Source: Pontiella sulfatireligans (lineage in GTDB: Bacteria > Verrucomicrobiota > Kiritimatiellia > Kiritimatiellales > Pontiellaceae). Taken from it: a stretch of 64,000 nucleotides of DNA. Shown here in pieces: positions 18,308 to 25,766 of this stretch (the first letter of the stretch is position 1; the number at the start of each line of letters is the position of its first letter). The position numbers were made by a program, and so were the translations under genes. The notes beneath the pieces are model-generated. The model was given only the letters and a program-made list of their open reading frames with translations, made no database searches and was not told where the DNA came from. The stretch is from contig NZ_CAAHFH010000001.1 in NCBI RefSeq assembly GCF_900890705.1, forward strand, positions 2,170,001 to 2,234,000, in the 5' to 3' direction.

Positions 18308-19696
18308 ATGAAGACTACAAAAACAAACCCAGATCGGCACTTGAAGAGATCTTCTCTGAGTGGCAACTCCCTGCAAATCAAAATCATAGAGACCAAAAAG
18401 GACGTCGCGCGCTTCACGAAACTCGCCAAACAGTTCCACTACATGGGCGAGGGCTGTCCGGCGGGAGATACACTTCGCATGGTCGTGGTGGCCGATGGTG
18501 AATGGATCGCCCTGCTCCTTTGGGGTTCGGCGTGCTACCGTCTTAAGCATCGCGATGAGTGGATCGGCTGGACGGATCAGCAACGCGCGGCCCGCCAAAA
18601 ACTCGTTGTCCAGAACCGTCGTTTTGTTTTACTGACCGAGCCTGGAGAGCACCCCAATCTGGCATCGCGCATTTTGGGTAAGGTCGTTCGGGAGCTTCCC
18701 GCGTTTTGGCTGGAGCGGTTCGGATACGAACCTTTGCTTGCCGAGACCTTTTCGGATATCGAGGCGCGCGAGGGGACGTGCTACAAGGCGTCGGGATGGA
18801 CTGCGCTGGGCAAGACGAAGGGGTATTCCCGCCACGCAGCGGACTTCTATGTACCTAACGACCGCCCCAAGAAACTATGGGTGCGCGAGCTGCGCAAGAA
18901 CGCAACCGAATTGCTCCGCTCGATCCATCTTCCGGACGAATTCAAGAAAGGGGCGGCGTCGGACGCGGACGGGGTCATGCCGATCAAGGCCAGGCAGATC
19001 GAGTCGCTGCACGAAGCGCTGTGCAAGGTTCCCGATCCGCGCGCGAAAAACTGCGTCTACCACATCGGGGCCATCCTTTCGATCGTCGCCATGGGGGTTT
19101 TCAGCGGGCACAAGGATCTCAAGGCGATCATGCGCTTTGCGGAGCGGATGACGTTGCCCCAGCGCAAGAAACTCGCGCTTCCCGGCTTTGAAAAGGGGAG
19201 CCGCTACAAGAAAATACCCTCCTACACCGCCGTCTACAACCTGCTGACCCAGCTCGATCTCGACGCGTTCTCGCAGGTACTTTCCGAATGGCTCGCCCAG
19301 CACCGCGGAACCCTGCCCGTCGCGCTGGCCATGGACGGCAAGTTCATCCGCGACACCGTCGGCCTCGTCACCCTCGCCGAGCACGACACCAATTCGCCCG
19401 TTGCGATGATCGACGCCTCCCAAAAGGAAGGCGAAGGGGAACGCTGCGAGCTCAAGGCCTCGCAAAAGATGCTTCGCAGGCACGACGACTTAACGAACAC
19501 GGTGATCACGGCCGATGCGCTTGATTGCCAAAAAGAGACCGCCCGAATCATTGTGGATCGGGGCGGCGAATACTGCATACAGGTCAAGGACAACCAAAAA
19601 ACCATCCGCCAGGAAGCCGAGCTCAGCGCGAAAGAGCTCTCCCCCCTTTTAGCCAGACCGAAAAAGCGCATGGGCGAATCGACGGACGCGCGGTAG
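18308..19696 (+). CDS. DruA (DUF4338)-ISAs1 fusion transposase, 5' part (frameshifted)
   Basis: 462 codons. Residues about 20-195 match the DUF4338 fold of Druantia protein DruA (FHYMGEGCPAGDTLRMVV, then VVADGEWIALL and LASRILGKVVRELPAFW). From about 225 the ISAs1-type transposase begins (VPDPRAKNCVYHIGAILSIV), with the first catalytic Asp in ALAMDGKFIRDT and the second in VITADALDCQ. At a C6T4 run (19641-19650) the frame is lost by one base, so this reading ends 15 codons later without the catalytic Glu. The C-terminus lies in the next frame. In DruA-linked transposases the N-terminal domain probably binds DNA; that is inference. Confidence 0.85.
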   Translation: MKTTKTNPDRHLKRSSLSGNSLQIKIIETKKDVARFTKLAKQFHYMGEGCPAGDTLRMVVVADGEWIALLLWGSACYRLKHRDEWIGWTDQQRAARQKLVVQNRRFVLLTEPGEHPNLASRILGKVVRELPAFWLERFGYEPLLAETFSDIEAREGTCYKASGWTALGKTKGYSRHAADFYVPNDRPKKLWVRELRKNATELLRSIHLPDEFKKGAASDADGVMPIKARQIESLHEALCKVPDPRAKNCVYHIGAILSIVAMGVFSGHKDLKAIMRFAERMTLPQRKKLALPGFEKGSRYKKIPSYTAVYNLLTQLDLDAFSQVLSEWLAQHRGTLPVALAMDGKFIRDTVGLVTLAEHDTNSPVAMIDASQKEGEGERCELKASQKMLRRHDDLTNTVITADALDCQKETARIIVDRGGEYCIQVKDNQKTIRQEAELSAKELSPLLARPKKRMGESTDAR

Positions 19697-20097
19697 CCGC
19701 CCAAAGCGCCACGCCCTTGCAGGTCGGGTTCCCGCACATCCAAACCGTCGTGAAAATCTGGAGGGAATCGACCGCCTACAAGACGGACGAGAAAGAGATT
19801 TGCTACTATCTCTCCTCCGAACCCTTCGACCGGCGAACCCCCGAGCAATGGCTTGAGCTCGTCCGGGGACACTGGGGCGACGTGGAAATCCGGAACCACT
19901 GGAAGAAAGACGCGATCCTGCTCGAAGACAAAACACGCAGCCGCAACCCAACGATGGTCGGTGCCCTCGCCATGCTACGCAACACCCTGCTGTTCATGCA
20001 CAAAGAACAGGAAGAACACGAAACCCTCCCCGGGTTCGTAGAAGCGATCGCTGCGAATGGAAACAATGCTTTTTCAATGCTGACGCGCCGATACTGA
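19641..20097 (+). pseudogene. ISAs1 transposase C-terminal part in the -1 frame
   Basis: After the C6T4 run, homology continues in the -1 frame (FSQTEKAHGRIDGRAV, then FPHIQTVVKIWRES, and LVRGHWGDVEIRNHWKKD with the catalytic Glu) and ends at the natural ISAs1 C-terminus. Restoring one T at the run would join it to the upstream frame. Either one base was lost (mutation or sequencing error) or the two are joined by -1 slippage on the C run. Without one of these the element is inactive. Confidence 0.75.
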
Positions 20098-20227
20098 GCT
20101 CATATAGAAAGACCATGGGGCAGCCTCCCGAACCAGGGCATATACCGTCTGCAGAAGACACCTGCAATGCACCCGACGACAAACAAAAGCCAAACCGGTT
20201 TGCCCACAAAAGTCATAGTCATACTTC

Positions 20228-20560
20228 TTACTCCCGGAAAGCTGCTATCAAGGCACGTATTGTATGATAACTAAGAAAACCAAACAGTCCGACCTGAACC
20301 AGAGCAAGAAGCGGGCGTAGAAAATGCGGCAAATAAGAAAAAAGAAACCCCAGTATGCCAAAACAGAATTCAATCAGAACCACCTCAACCACAACCAGGC
20401 AAACCCACATCAGAATCGTCAAATTGTTTTGCAGATAACGGTTGCGATGTGCAGGCGGCCTTATAGGCTGATGATTGTTAATCGGATGCGGAGGCGGCTG
20501 ATGATTTACCTGCCTTGCCGGCCGTGGGCTGTTAGGATTTCTAGGAATTTGTTGCGCCAT
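20228..20560 (-). CDS. Pro-rich membrane protein, function unknown
   Basis: 110 residues. The first 45 are rich in Pro, Asn, Gln and His; two hydrophobic helices follow (about 47-75 and 78-103). GAGG seven bases before the ATG supports the start. The start lies inside the end of the preceding frame (20-base overlap), which suggests one operon. It resembles the TM2-like or small accessory proteins near secretion or toxin genes, but I cannot name it. Confidence 0.6.
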   Translation of the reverse strand: MAQQIPRNPNSPRPARQVNHQPPPHPINNHQPIRPPAHRNRYLQNNLTILMWVCLVVVEVVLIEFCFGILGFLFSYLPHFLRPLLALVQVGLFGFLSYHTIRALIAAFRE

Positions 20561-20783
20561 GAATTTGCCTCGCTAGCTTTGTGGTGATCTCGTGAGTAAA
20601 GCCTTTCTGACGAACCAGCAAAGGAACCGTCTCTCCGCACAACAGCATTCCATCACGGCCGCAAAGCGCGCAGTCAGACCGCCACCCATTGGCCTCCCGC
20701 TGGTAATAATGGGGTTGCATGCCGGGGTTAAGAAGATTGACCGTAAGAATGTCCCAGCACTCGGAAGGTGTCGCCCCCGTCAC
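20541..20783 (-). CDS. Small hypothetical protein, start uncertain
   Basis: 80 codons if the GTG at 20783 is used; the frame is open 23 codons further upstream to a TAA but has no ATG, GTG or TTG there. It contains two CxxC-like spots (CALCGRDGMLLCG) that could be a small metal site. No family is recognised. The upstream extension (YHFSEAEGALTVWE) looks protein-like, so the true gene may once have been longer, with a frameshift near 20840 joining it to the preceding frame. Confidence 0.4.
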   Translation of the reverse strand: MTGATPSECWDILTVNLLNPGMQPHYYQREANGWRSDCALCGRDGMLLCGETVPLLVRQKGFTHEITTKLARQIHGATNS

Positions 20784-20806
20784 ATAACGAAGTATTTCCC
20801 AAACGG

Positions 20807-21019
20807 TTAAAGCCCCTTCAGCTTCTGAAAAATGGTATTCGTTACCGCGGCCAGATTATCCCCTGACACAACATCATAGGTTGGCCGCCACCGATCCAGG
20901 AGCAGACAGGCCCAGGAATATCCGAGGTGGGAAAGATCCTCACACCCATGAGACGCTCCCTGCTCAAAAACATGAGCAAGATATCCCCTGCCTGCTTCCG
21001 CTATTCCTGACTTGTCCAA
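20807..21019 (-). CDS. Small hypothetical ORF directly after an in-frame TGA
   Basis: 70 codons beginning with TTG immediately after the TGA that ends the upstream fragment, in the same frame. There is no ribosome site and no other usable start in the first half. It may be the second half of one gene split by a nonsense mutation. The composition (SHLGYSWACLLLDRWRP) is protein-like, but the family is unknown. Confidence 0.35.
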   Translation of the reverse strand: MDKSGIAEAGRGYLAHVFEQGASHGCEDLSHLGYSWACLLLDRWRPTYDVVSGDNLAAVTNTIFQKLKGL

Positions 21020-21272
21020 TCAACAGTAAATGTTGATGTCGTCCGGCTGCTCCTCCGCAATTTTCAGAGCAATCGCCCCTGCAATTCGGCAAAGTTCCGG
21101 CGGTTCATTGAACTGCCCTTCCTTCAGACCGACCTCGAAACACTCGGCATCGATCACCACCTGCCGTTCACCGGTCAGTTGGCAATAGGGAGCCTTGGCC
21201 TCGAATGCATCCACAAGGGCGACGGTTTCCACATTCACGTAGAGCGTCTTTCCAACGGTTATCAGGTCAAAA
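21020..21272 (-). pseudogene. 3' fragment of a gene truncated by the IS66 element
   Basis: 84 codons, from FDLITVGKTLYVNVETVALV to a TGA at 21020, with no start codon. The frame enters from the IS66 left end, so the start and upstream part are lost. The remaining piece looks like a small alpha/beta domain (ERQVVIDAECFEVGL). Because the element has no target duplication, the missing 5' part is not found on the other side. The family is unknown. Confidence 0.6.
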
Positions 21273-21305
21273 GTATGCGTCTCTTCGGCGACCGCCTTGA
21301 CAGGG

Positions 21306-22826
21306 CTACTCTCCGGCGGTTCCGCGGATTGATTTCCAGCGGGCAGGCGTCCAGTCGGCAGCTTCGAACTGTTGCATGGTCGGCAGGGCGCTGAGGGTTT
21401 CACGCAGGTAGTCGGCTGGATTGATGTCGAGTTTTCGGCAGGTTTCAATGAGGCTATAGATGATGGCGCTGGTCTGGCCGGATTCCGGACTACCGAAGAA
21501 AAGGAAGTTCTTTTTGCCGATAGCGGTGGGCCGGATGGCGTTCTCAACGAGGTTGTTGTCGATTTCGAGTGTGCTATGTTCGAGGTAAAGATTGAGTGCA
21601 TCCCAACGTTCGATGGTGTAATTGATCGCTTTACCGAAGTTGCTTTGCGGGAGCTGGCGCGGTTTTTCCTGATCGAGGATTTTCTTTATCTGTTCGAGAT
21701 GGGACTTGGCATGTGCCTGGCGGTAGGCGGCGCGGTCGAGCTCCGGTTTGTCGCGCAGGGCGGATTCGATCCGGTAAAGTTTGGCGATGAGTTTTACGAC
21801 GGTCTGGGCGACGGGATGGCCGGGGACTTCGACGAACTTGCGGCGGGCATGCGCCCAGCAGGCGGCATGGATGATCGCGGCTTTTTCGGCGCGGTGTTTC
21901 TTTTTATTGAGCCAGCTGGTGTAGCCGACATAGCCATCGGACTGCAGCAGGCCTTTATACCCTCCAAGCATGGTGTCAAGGCATTCGGCGGCACGACTCG
22001 GATACCATTCAAAGAGTACGCCGACCTGCGGGGTGTGATACGCCCATAGGTATCCGTTGGGACAGTAGTCCTTTTTCGGATCTTGATATTTGATAAAAGT
22101 CTCGTCGGCCTGAATGTATCCGCTCGCGCGGATTTCATTTCGAAGTGCTTCATAGATCAGAGATAACCATTGGGCTACGAGATACATCCATCCGCCCATC
22201 GTTTTCCGACTGATCTCAACTCCAAAGCGTTGCTTAAAAATTTGTTCCTGCCGATAAAGCGGGAGGTGGTCGCAGTATTTACTCAGGATGATATGAAGAA
22301 CCAGTCCGGTGGAAGCGTAGGAGTTTTCGATCAGTTGCTTCGGCGCGGGAGCAATCAGCGGAGCAATGGAACGGTCGTCGCGCTTCTTGTATTTGTTGCG
22401 AATGATGACCGTGCGAAAGAAGCGCGTCGGCGTGACATCTAGTTTTTCGGTGCGGACTTCGGCAATCTTTTTGTACAGCTCCGGATGGGCAAGAACTTCA
22501 TCTGGATCAATAATAATGGTTTCGGTCGGGAGGTCTTTGGGAATGCGCGCATCGAGCCCCTTGCGCTTCCCTCGTTTTGATTCCTTTTGTTCTTCTTCGG
22601 CCAACTCGGCTTTCGTTTCGGCCAGCTCCAAAGCCTCTTGCAGTTCGCGAAGTTCTTCAAGCTCGAGTTCCAGCTGATCGGGGCTGAGTTTTTCCGAACT
22701 GCGCCCGAATAGCTTCTTCATCAGGCACTGAACTTTTTCCTGAAGCAGGTTTACCTCGCTCTTTAGACTCGCATTTTCGGCGAGCAGTTGATTGAAATTT
22801 TCACGCGTATAAACCATGCCGCACAT
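21306..22826 (-). CDS. tnpC: IS66 transposase TnpC
   Basis: 506 residues. An N-terminal coiled coil (leucine-zipper-like, residues 8-75), a helix-turn-helix, the zf-IS66-type region, and the catalytic DDE domain with Asp in YIQADETF, Asp in LQSDGYVGY and Glu in DNNLVENAIRP. The C-terminal DDE_Tnp_IS66_C tail is present (LIETCRKLDINPADYL). Full length, so it is probably active. Confidence 0.95.
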   Translation of the reverse strand: MCGMVYTRENFNQLLAENASLKSEVNLLQEKVQCLMKKLFGRSSEKLSPDQLELELEELRELQEALELAETKAELAEEEQKESKRGKRKGLDARIPKDLPTETIIIDPDEVLAHPELYKKIAEVRTEKLDVTPTRFFRTVIIRNKYKKRDDRSIAPLIAPAPKQLIENSYASTGLVLHIILSKYCDHLPLYRQEQIFKQRFGVEISRKTMGGWMYLVAQWLSLIYEALRNEIRASGYIQADETFIKYQDPKKDYCPNGYLWAYHTPQVGVLFEWYPSRAAECLDTMLGGYKGLLQSDGYVGYTSWLNKKKHRAEKAAIIHAACWAHARRKFVEVPGHPVAQTVVKLIAKLYRIESALRDKPELDRAAYRQAHAKSHLEQIKKILDQEKPRQLPQSNFGKAINYTIERWDALNLYLEHSTLEIDNNLVENAIRPTAIGKKNFLFFGSPESGQTSAIIYSLIETCRKLDINPADYLRETLSALPTMQQFEAADWTPARWKSIRGTAGE

Positions 22827-22889
22827 TATATCAAAACTCGTAAAAAATGCGGCACCAACCTGGCGAAAAACGCAAAAGAATCAGCGTTG

Positions 22890-23228
22890 CTACCAGGGCT
22901 TAAACAAGCCCTGCTTCAGGTCAACGCCATCGAGCAGGAGGGCCAGTGCTTCCGGTGCGAGTGCGAGTTTTCCACTTTCTCCAACGCCCTGCGGCCAGGT
23001 AAAGCAACCTTGCTCCAGTCGTTTGATCGCCACCCACATGCCCGTGCCATCCCAGTAGAGCGTTTTGATCCGGTTCCGTCGGCGATTCGTAAATACATAC
23101 AGCGCCCCCGAACACGGATCCTCCTTCAGTCGATCCAGCACAACCCCATGCAGTCCGTTAAAACTTTTACGCAAGTCCACTGGCTCCACCGCCAAGAATA
23201 CCCGGATCGAATTACTTAATCCAAACAT
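22890..23228 (-). CDS. tnpB: IS66 accessory protein TnpB
   Basis: 112 residues with the typical opening VFLAVEPVDLRKSFNGL and the later GALYVFTNRRRNRIKTLYWD of the IS66 Orf2 family. It is needed for transposition in IS66 elements, in an unclear way. It overlaps the end of tnpA by 13 bases, the usual coupled arrangement. Confidence 0.95.
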   Translation of the reverse strand: MFGLSNSIRVFLAVEPVDLRKSFNGLHGVVLDRLKEDPCSGALYVFTNRRRNRIKTLYWDGTGMWVAIKRLEQGCFTWPQGVGESGKLALAPEALALLLDGVDLKQGLFKPW

Positions 23229-23545
23229 CCGGCAGCCTCCCTAAGCACGGTGCCAAGTCCTGCCGAAGAGGCAATCGGAATCACGACCTCAATCTGATTC
23301 GGAAGGCGAATTCGCACCTCATCAGCCAGAACCGCTTCACGGCTAAGCTCGACCTCGCAAAAAGACACCTCATTATCTTCCCGCTCGATTCGCAGCCAGC
23401 GGGCCAGCGTTTTGGAATTGAGATTCCATTCCCGACAGAACGCCGCCTGTGTCAAACCAGACGTTTTATATTCCTCGATCAACTCCCGGCGTTCTTCATC
23501 CGTATAAGAAGCACGCCCCAGCCCATTATTTTCATTCGTATCCAT
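23216..23545 (-). CDS. tnpA: IS66 TnpA, helix-turn-helix protein
   Basis: 109 residues. The N-terminal helix-turn-helix has YKTSGLTQAAFCREWNLN (about 27-44). The remainder includes a short beta-rich end (VRIRLPNQIEVVIP). It is the first gene of the element and lies 60 bases from the right terminus. Confidence 0.9.
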   Translation of the reverse strand: MDTNENNGLGRASYTDEERRELIEEYKTSGLTQAAFCREWNLNSKTLARWLRIEREDNEVSFCEVELSREAVLADEVRIRLPNQIEVVIPIASSAGLGTVLREAAGCLD

Positions 23546-23605
23546 GCCCGATAAATTATCAGGCTTTGGCTGGCTTGCCTATGGGGTCGGGGAAGAGGCG
23601 CATAC

Positions 23606-23786
23606 ATCTCTGACGTAATGTTGGTTGTCCAACCGGAAACTTACCATCGCTGGCGCAGACCAAAGGAAGCCAAACCAAAACGGCCGGGGCGGCCGAGAAC
23701 AACGCCTCGGCGGTGTCATATCGTGCCCCCGCTTGTGCCCGAACAACCAGGCACAAACAGGGGCAATCCCAGTGAGACAACGATTC
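23606..23786 (+). other. Intergenic stretch with a possible integrase-transposase scrap
   Basis: Between the IS66 right end and the LamG gene. Read rightward, a short frame at about 23618-23700 (VVQPETYHRW, then PGRPRT) resembles the helix-turn-helix/linker of integrase-core transposases, where a xVRPETVLRWHR-like segment is followed by RRPGRPP. It is too short to be sure, and I see no other feature. Confidence 0.25.
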
Positions 23787-24867
23787 TTATTCCACCAGCA
23801 GTTTAATGAACAGTTCGTCGTCCGCGGTTCCGACCGCATTGGTGTAGCTGCCCAGCTCTCCGCTCTCGTCGGTGATCGCAACGGGGCCGGTATTGGTTCC
23901 CCAGCCGCCCTCGACCAGGTTGGTGTTTGTCAGCACATAATACTGCAGGGTGTTGTCGCCGACAATCGAGAACAGGTAGCCCCCGGAAACCAACGAAGGC
24001 TGTGTTCCAATATCCCCCGAATTGGTCGGATTTCCGCCAAAGACATATTCGCCCCAATCCGTGAGTTCATCGTTGTCCGCATTGGCGGATGGGTCGCCGG
24101 AAAGGTCATACTTATCGACAAACGCATCAAACCCGCTCGGATCGGCCGCGGCTGCAACCAGCAACTCGGACTCACCCAGGGCCCGGGTGACTATGCGCAC
24201 CTCATCCATGTAGCGGACAGCCCTCTGGTTTGTATCGCCATTCAGCAAGAAAGAATTCGTTGTGTTATGAATGGAAGTCACCCCGGCAATGGTTCTCTCC
24301 GCGCTCAACAGGTCCCCGCCATCGGTCAGGTTCTGGTAATAGAGCGTCACGGCTGTATTGCTCGCACCCGGTGTCGCGACGACTCCAATGTAATAATCAA
24401 CCGATCCCGTAAAGGAGTTCGTCCCATCCAGCTTGGCCTGCGCGATCACCCAGTTGTTCGATGCAAGCGAAGCGTCCCATACCGCCAGCGTAAGCTCCCC
24501 TTTGCTTTCATTAATACTCACGCGCCACTCTTCATCCTTTTCGGCAACCGTTTGATACCCAATCCCAGTCGTTGGCGTTACGAACGTTTCGAACGAAAAG
24601 GCGCTGGTTCCAAAATCGAACAGGTTCGTGTCAGCAACGGCCCAATGGTTCCCCTTGGCATTGAAATAGGAAACCCCGGCGTTCGTCACCCCGCTCTGGG
24701 GAATGGTCGGCAAATAAGAGCCTTCTCCGGGTTCATTACGATCCACTCCCTTTGGAAAGTCGATGCCGCCTCCACCGGAGGCCCCTGCAATCAGTTGCGT
24801 CAGATCCAACCCGTTTCCGCTGGAATCATTCGTGACGGCACCCGGCTCAAAACGCCAAAGCCGAGTT
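23787..24867 (-). CDS. LamG-domain protein, 3' part after a frameshift
   Basis: About 355 codons with no good start. It begins with the FEPGAVTNDSSGNGLDL segment that opens the mature part of its LamG relatives, continues as a LamG/concanavalin-like beta-sandwich (YMDEVRIVTRALGESEL at its end), then an EF-hand-like tail (GDPSANADNDELTDWGEYVFGGNP) and a C-terminal beta domain. Inserting one T at the GGCTTTGGCG run near 24866 would put it in frame with the preceding LamG gene, so the two probably were, or are, one two-LamG secreted protein of about 630 residues. It would bind or display carbohydrate at the cell surface. Confidence 0.65.
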
Positions 24868-25624
24868 CGGGAAATGTCGCAAACAACTCGGACTGGCTCA
24901 GCGCCCCGGAGCTCAAACGAACCTCATCCATATAGTCCATCGACCTACCGGCGATATTTCCATTAAGATTGAAAGGCTCCGCCGAATTGTTAAGAGAATT
25001 TATTCCGGCTATCGTTTTCACATCGCTCAATAATTCTCCGCCAGCGGTCAGGTTCTGATAATAGAACGACACGACGGTATTGCTCACACCCGGTGCCACA
25101 ACCGCGGCAACATAATAATCGTTCCCCGCCGTAAAGGAGGTCGCTCCATCAAATATTTTCAGCGCGGTCTTCCACTCTGAAACGCCATCATATAGCGACA
25201 GCGTTAATTTTCCACTGGCTTCATTAATACCCATGCGCCACTCATCCACCTTTTCAACAACCGTTTGGAAGCCATTGGTTGTTGGCGTCACAAACGTTTC
25301 GAATGTGAAGGCGTTGCTTCCGAAATCAAATAGGTTCGTATCAGCAACGTAAAAACGCTTCCCCAGTCCATCCAGGTGAGCAACACCATCATTCTCCGCT
25401 CCGGTCTGCGGAATAATCGACAAATAAGAACCGGAGCCGGATGAAGGACGGTCTACCACCTTAAGATCGGTCGAGGTTCTCGTAAGAGTAAGCCCGTTCC
25501 CGCTGGAATCCGCCCGAGTGGCTCCAGGCTCAAAACGCCAGAATCCCACCGTACCCGCACTCAACTGCCCTGCCGCACATACAACCAGCCCGAACAAGGA
25601 TATCTTTATGAATAACGATCTCAT
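24800..25624 (-). CDS. Secreted LamG-domain protein, 5' part
   Basis: 274 codons. A signal peptide (about 1-23, MRSLFIKISLFGLVVCAAG) is followed by one LamG-like jelly roll (GTVGFWRFEPGATR to MDEVRLSSGALSQSEL). The last 18 codons run into the wrong frame: the DNA there encodes the start of a second LamG repeat one base out of register. The product as written is a single LamG domain with an odd tail. It is the last gene of the leftward cluster. Confidence 0.7.
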   Translation of the reverse strand: MRSLFIKISLFGLVVCAAGQLSAGTVGFWRFEPGATRADSSGNGLTLTRTSTDLKVVDRPSSGSGSYLSIIPQTGAENDGVAHLDGLGKRFYVADTNLFDFGSNAFTFETFVTPTTNGFQTVVEKVDEWRMGINEASGKLTLSLYDGVSEWKTALKIFDGATSFTAGNDYYVAAVVAPGVSNTVVSFYYQNLTAGGELLSDVKTIAGINSLNNSAEPFNLNGNIAGRSMDYMDEVRLSSGALSQSELFATFPELGFGVLSRVPSRMIPAETGWI

Positions 25625-25766
25625 CTCTATCTCCTTTTGTTTGCTGTTATGTCAGCACGCTCCGATGGCGCTGCGCCTATCATCCAAGCATTCAAGATAA
25701 CAATGAAACGGAGCCGAAAACAGGAACGTTATGTTGAATGCGGGTGTTGATATGTTTATTTCGCCT

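Larger units (their letters stand above)
18214..20117 (+). mobile_element. ISAs1-family element carrying a DruA-domain transposase
   Basis: The element is 1904 bp. Its ends are imperfect inverted repeats: CATGGTGTTTTTATCTAA at the left and CATGGTCTTTCTATATGA for the right end read inward. It is flanked by a 10-bp near-duplication, GGGCAGCTTC (18204-18213) and GGGCAGCCTC (20118-20127), one mismatch apart. Like the decayed copy at 3221, the ends begin CATG. It contains one transposase gene interrupted by a frameshift. Confidence 0.75.
21273..23605 (-). mobile_element. IS66-family insertion sequence
   Basis: The element is 2333 bp with terminal inverted repeats GTATGCGTCTCTTCGGCGAC (left) and GTATGCGCCTCTTCCCCGAC (right end read inward), three mismatches in 20. 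It carries the standard tnpA, tnpB and tnpC set, all intact. The 8-bp flanks differ (GGTCAAAA and ATCTCTGA), so no target duplication exists. This points to a deletion or rearrangement after insertion. Confidence 0.9.

Noticed and set aside
18308..20097. A Druantia anti-phage system
   Set aside because: Only the DruA-like domain is present, fused to a transposase inside terminal repeats. No DruE-type helicase or other Druantia genes are near.
21017..21022. Selenocysteine codon at TGA
   Set aside because: No SECIS-like stem-loop was evident and the cluster is otherwise damaged, so nonsense decay or a simple gene boundary is more likely.
21372..22049. Plus-strand frame of 225 codons in IS66
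   Set aside because: It is the complement of tnpC; IS66 elements do not carry a gene there.
23625..24935. Plus-strand frame of 436 codons
   Set aside because: It is antisense to two LamG frames whose signal peptide and domain motifs are clear; this one is rich in Arg/Ile without a recognisable fold.
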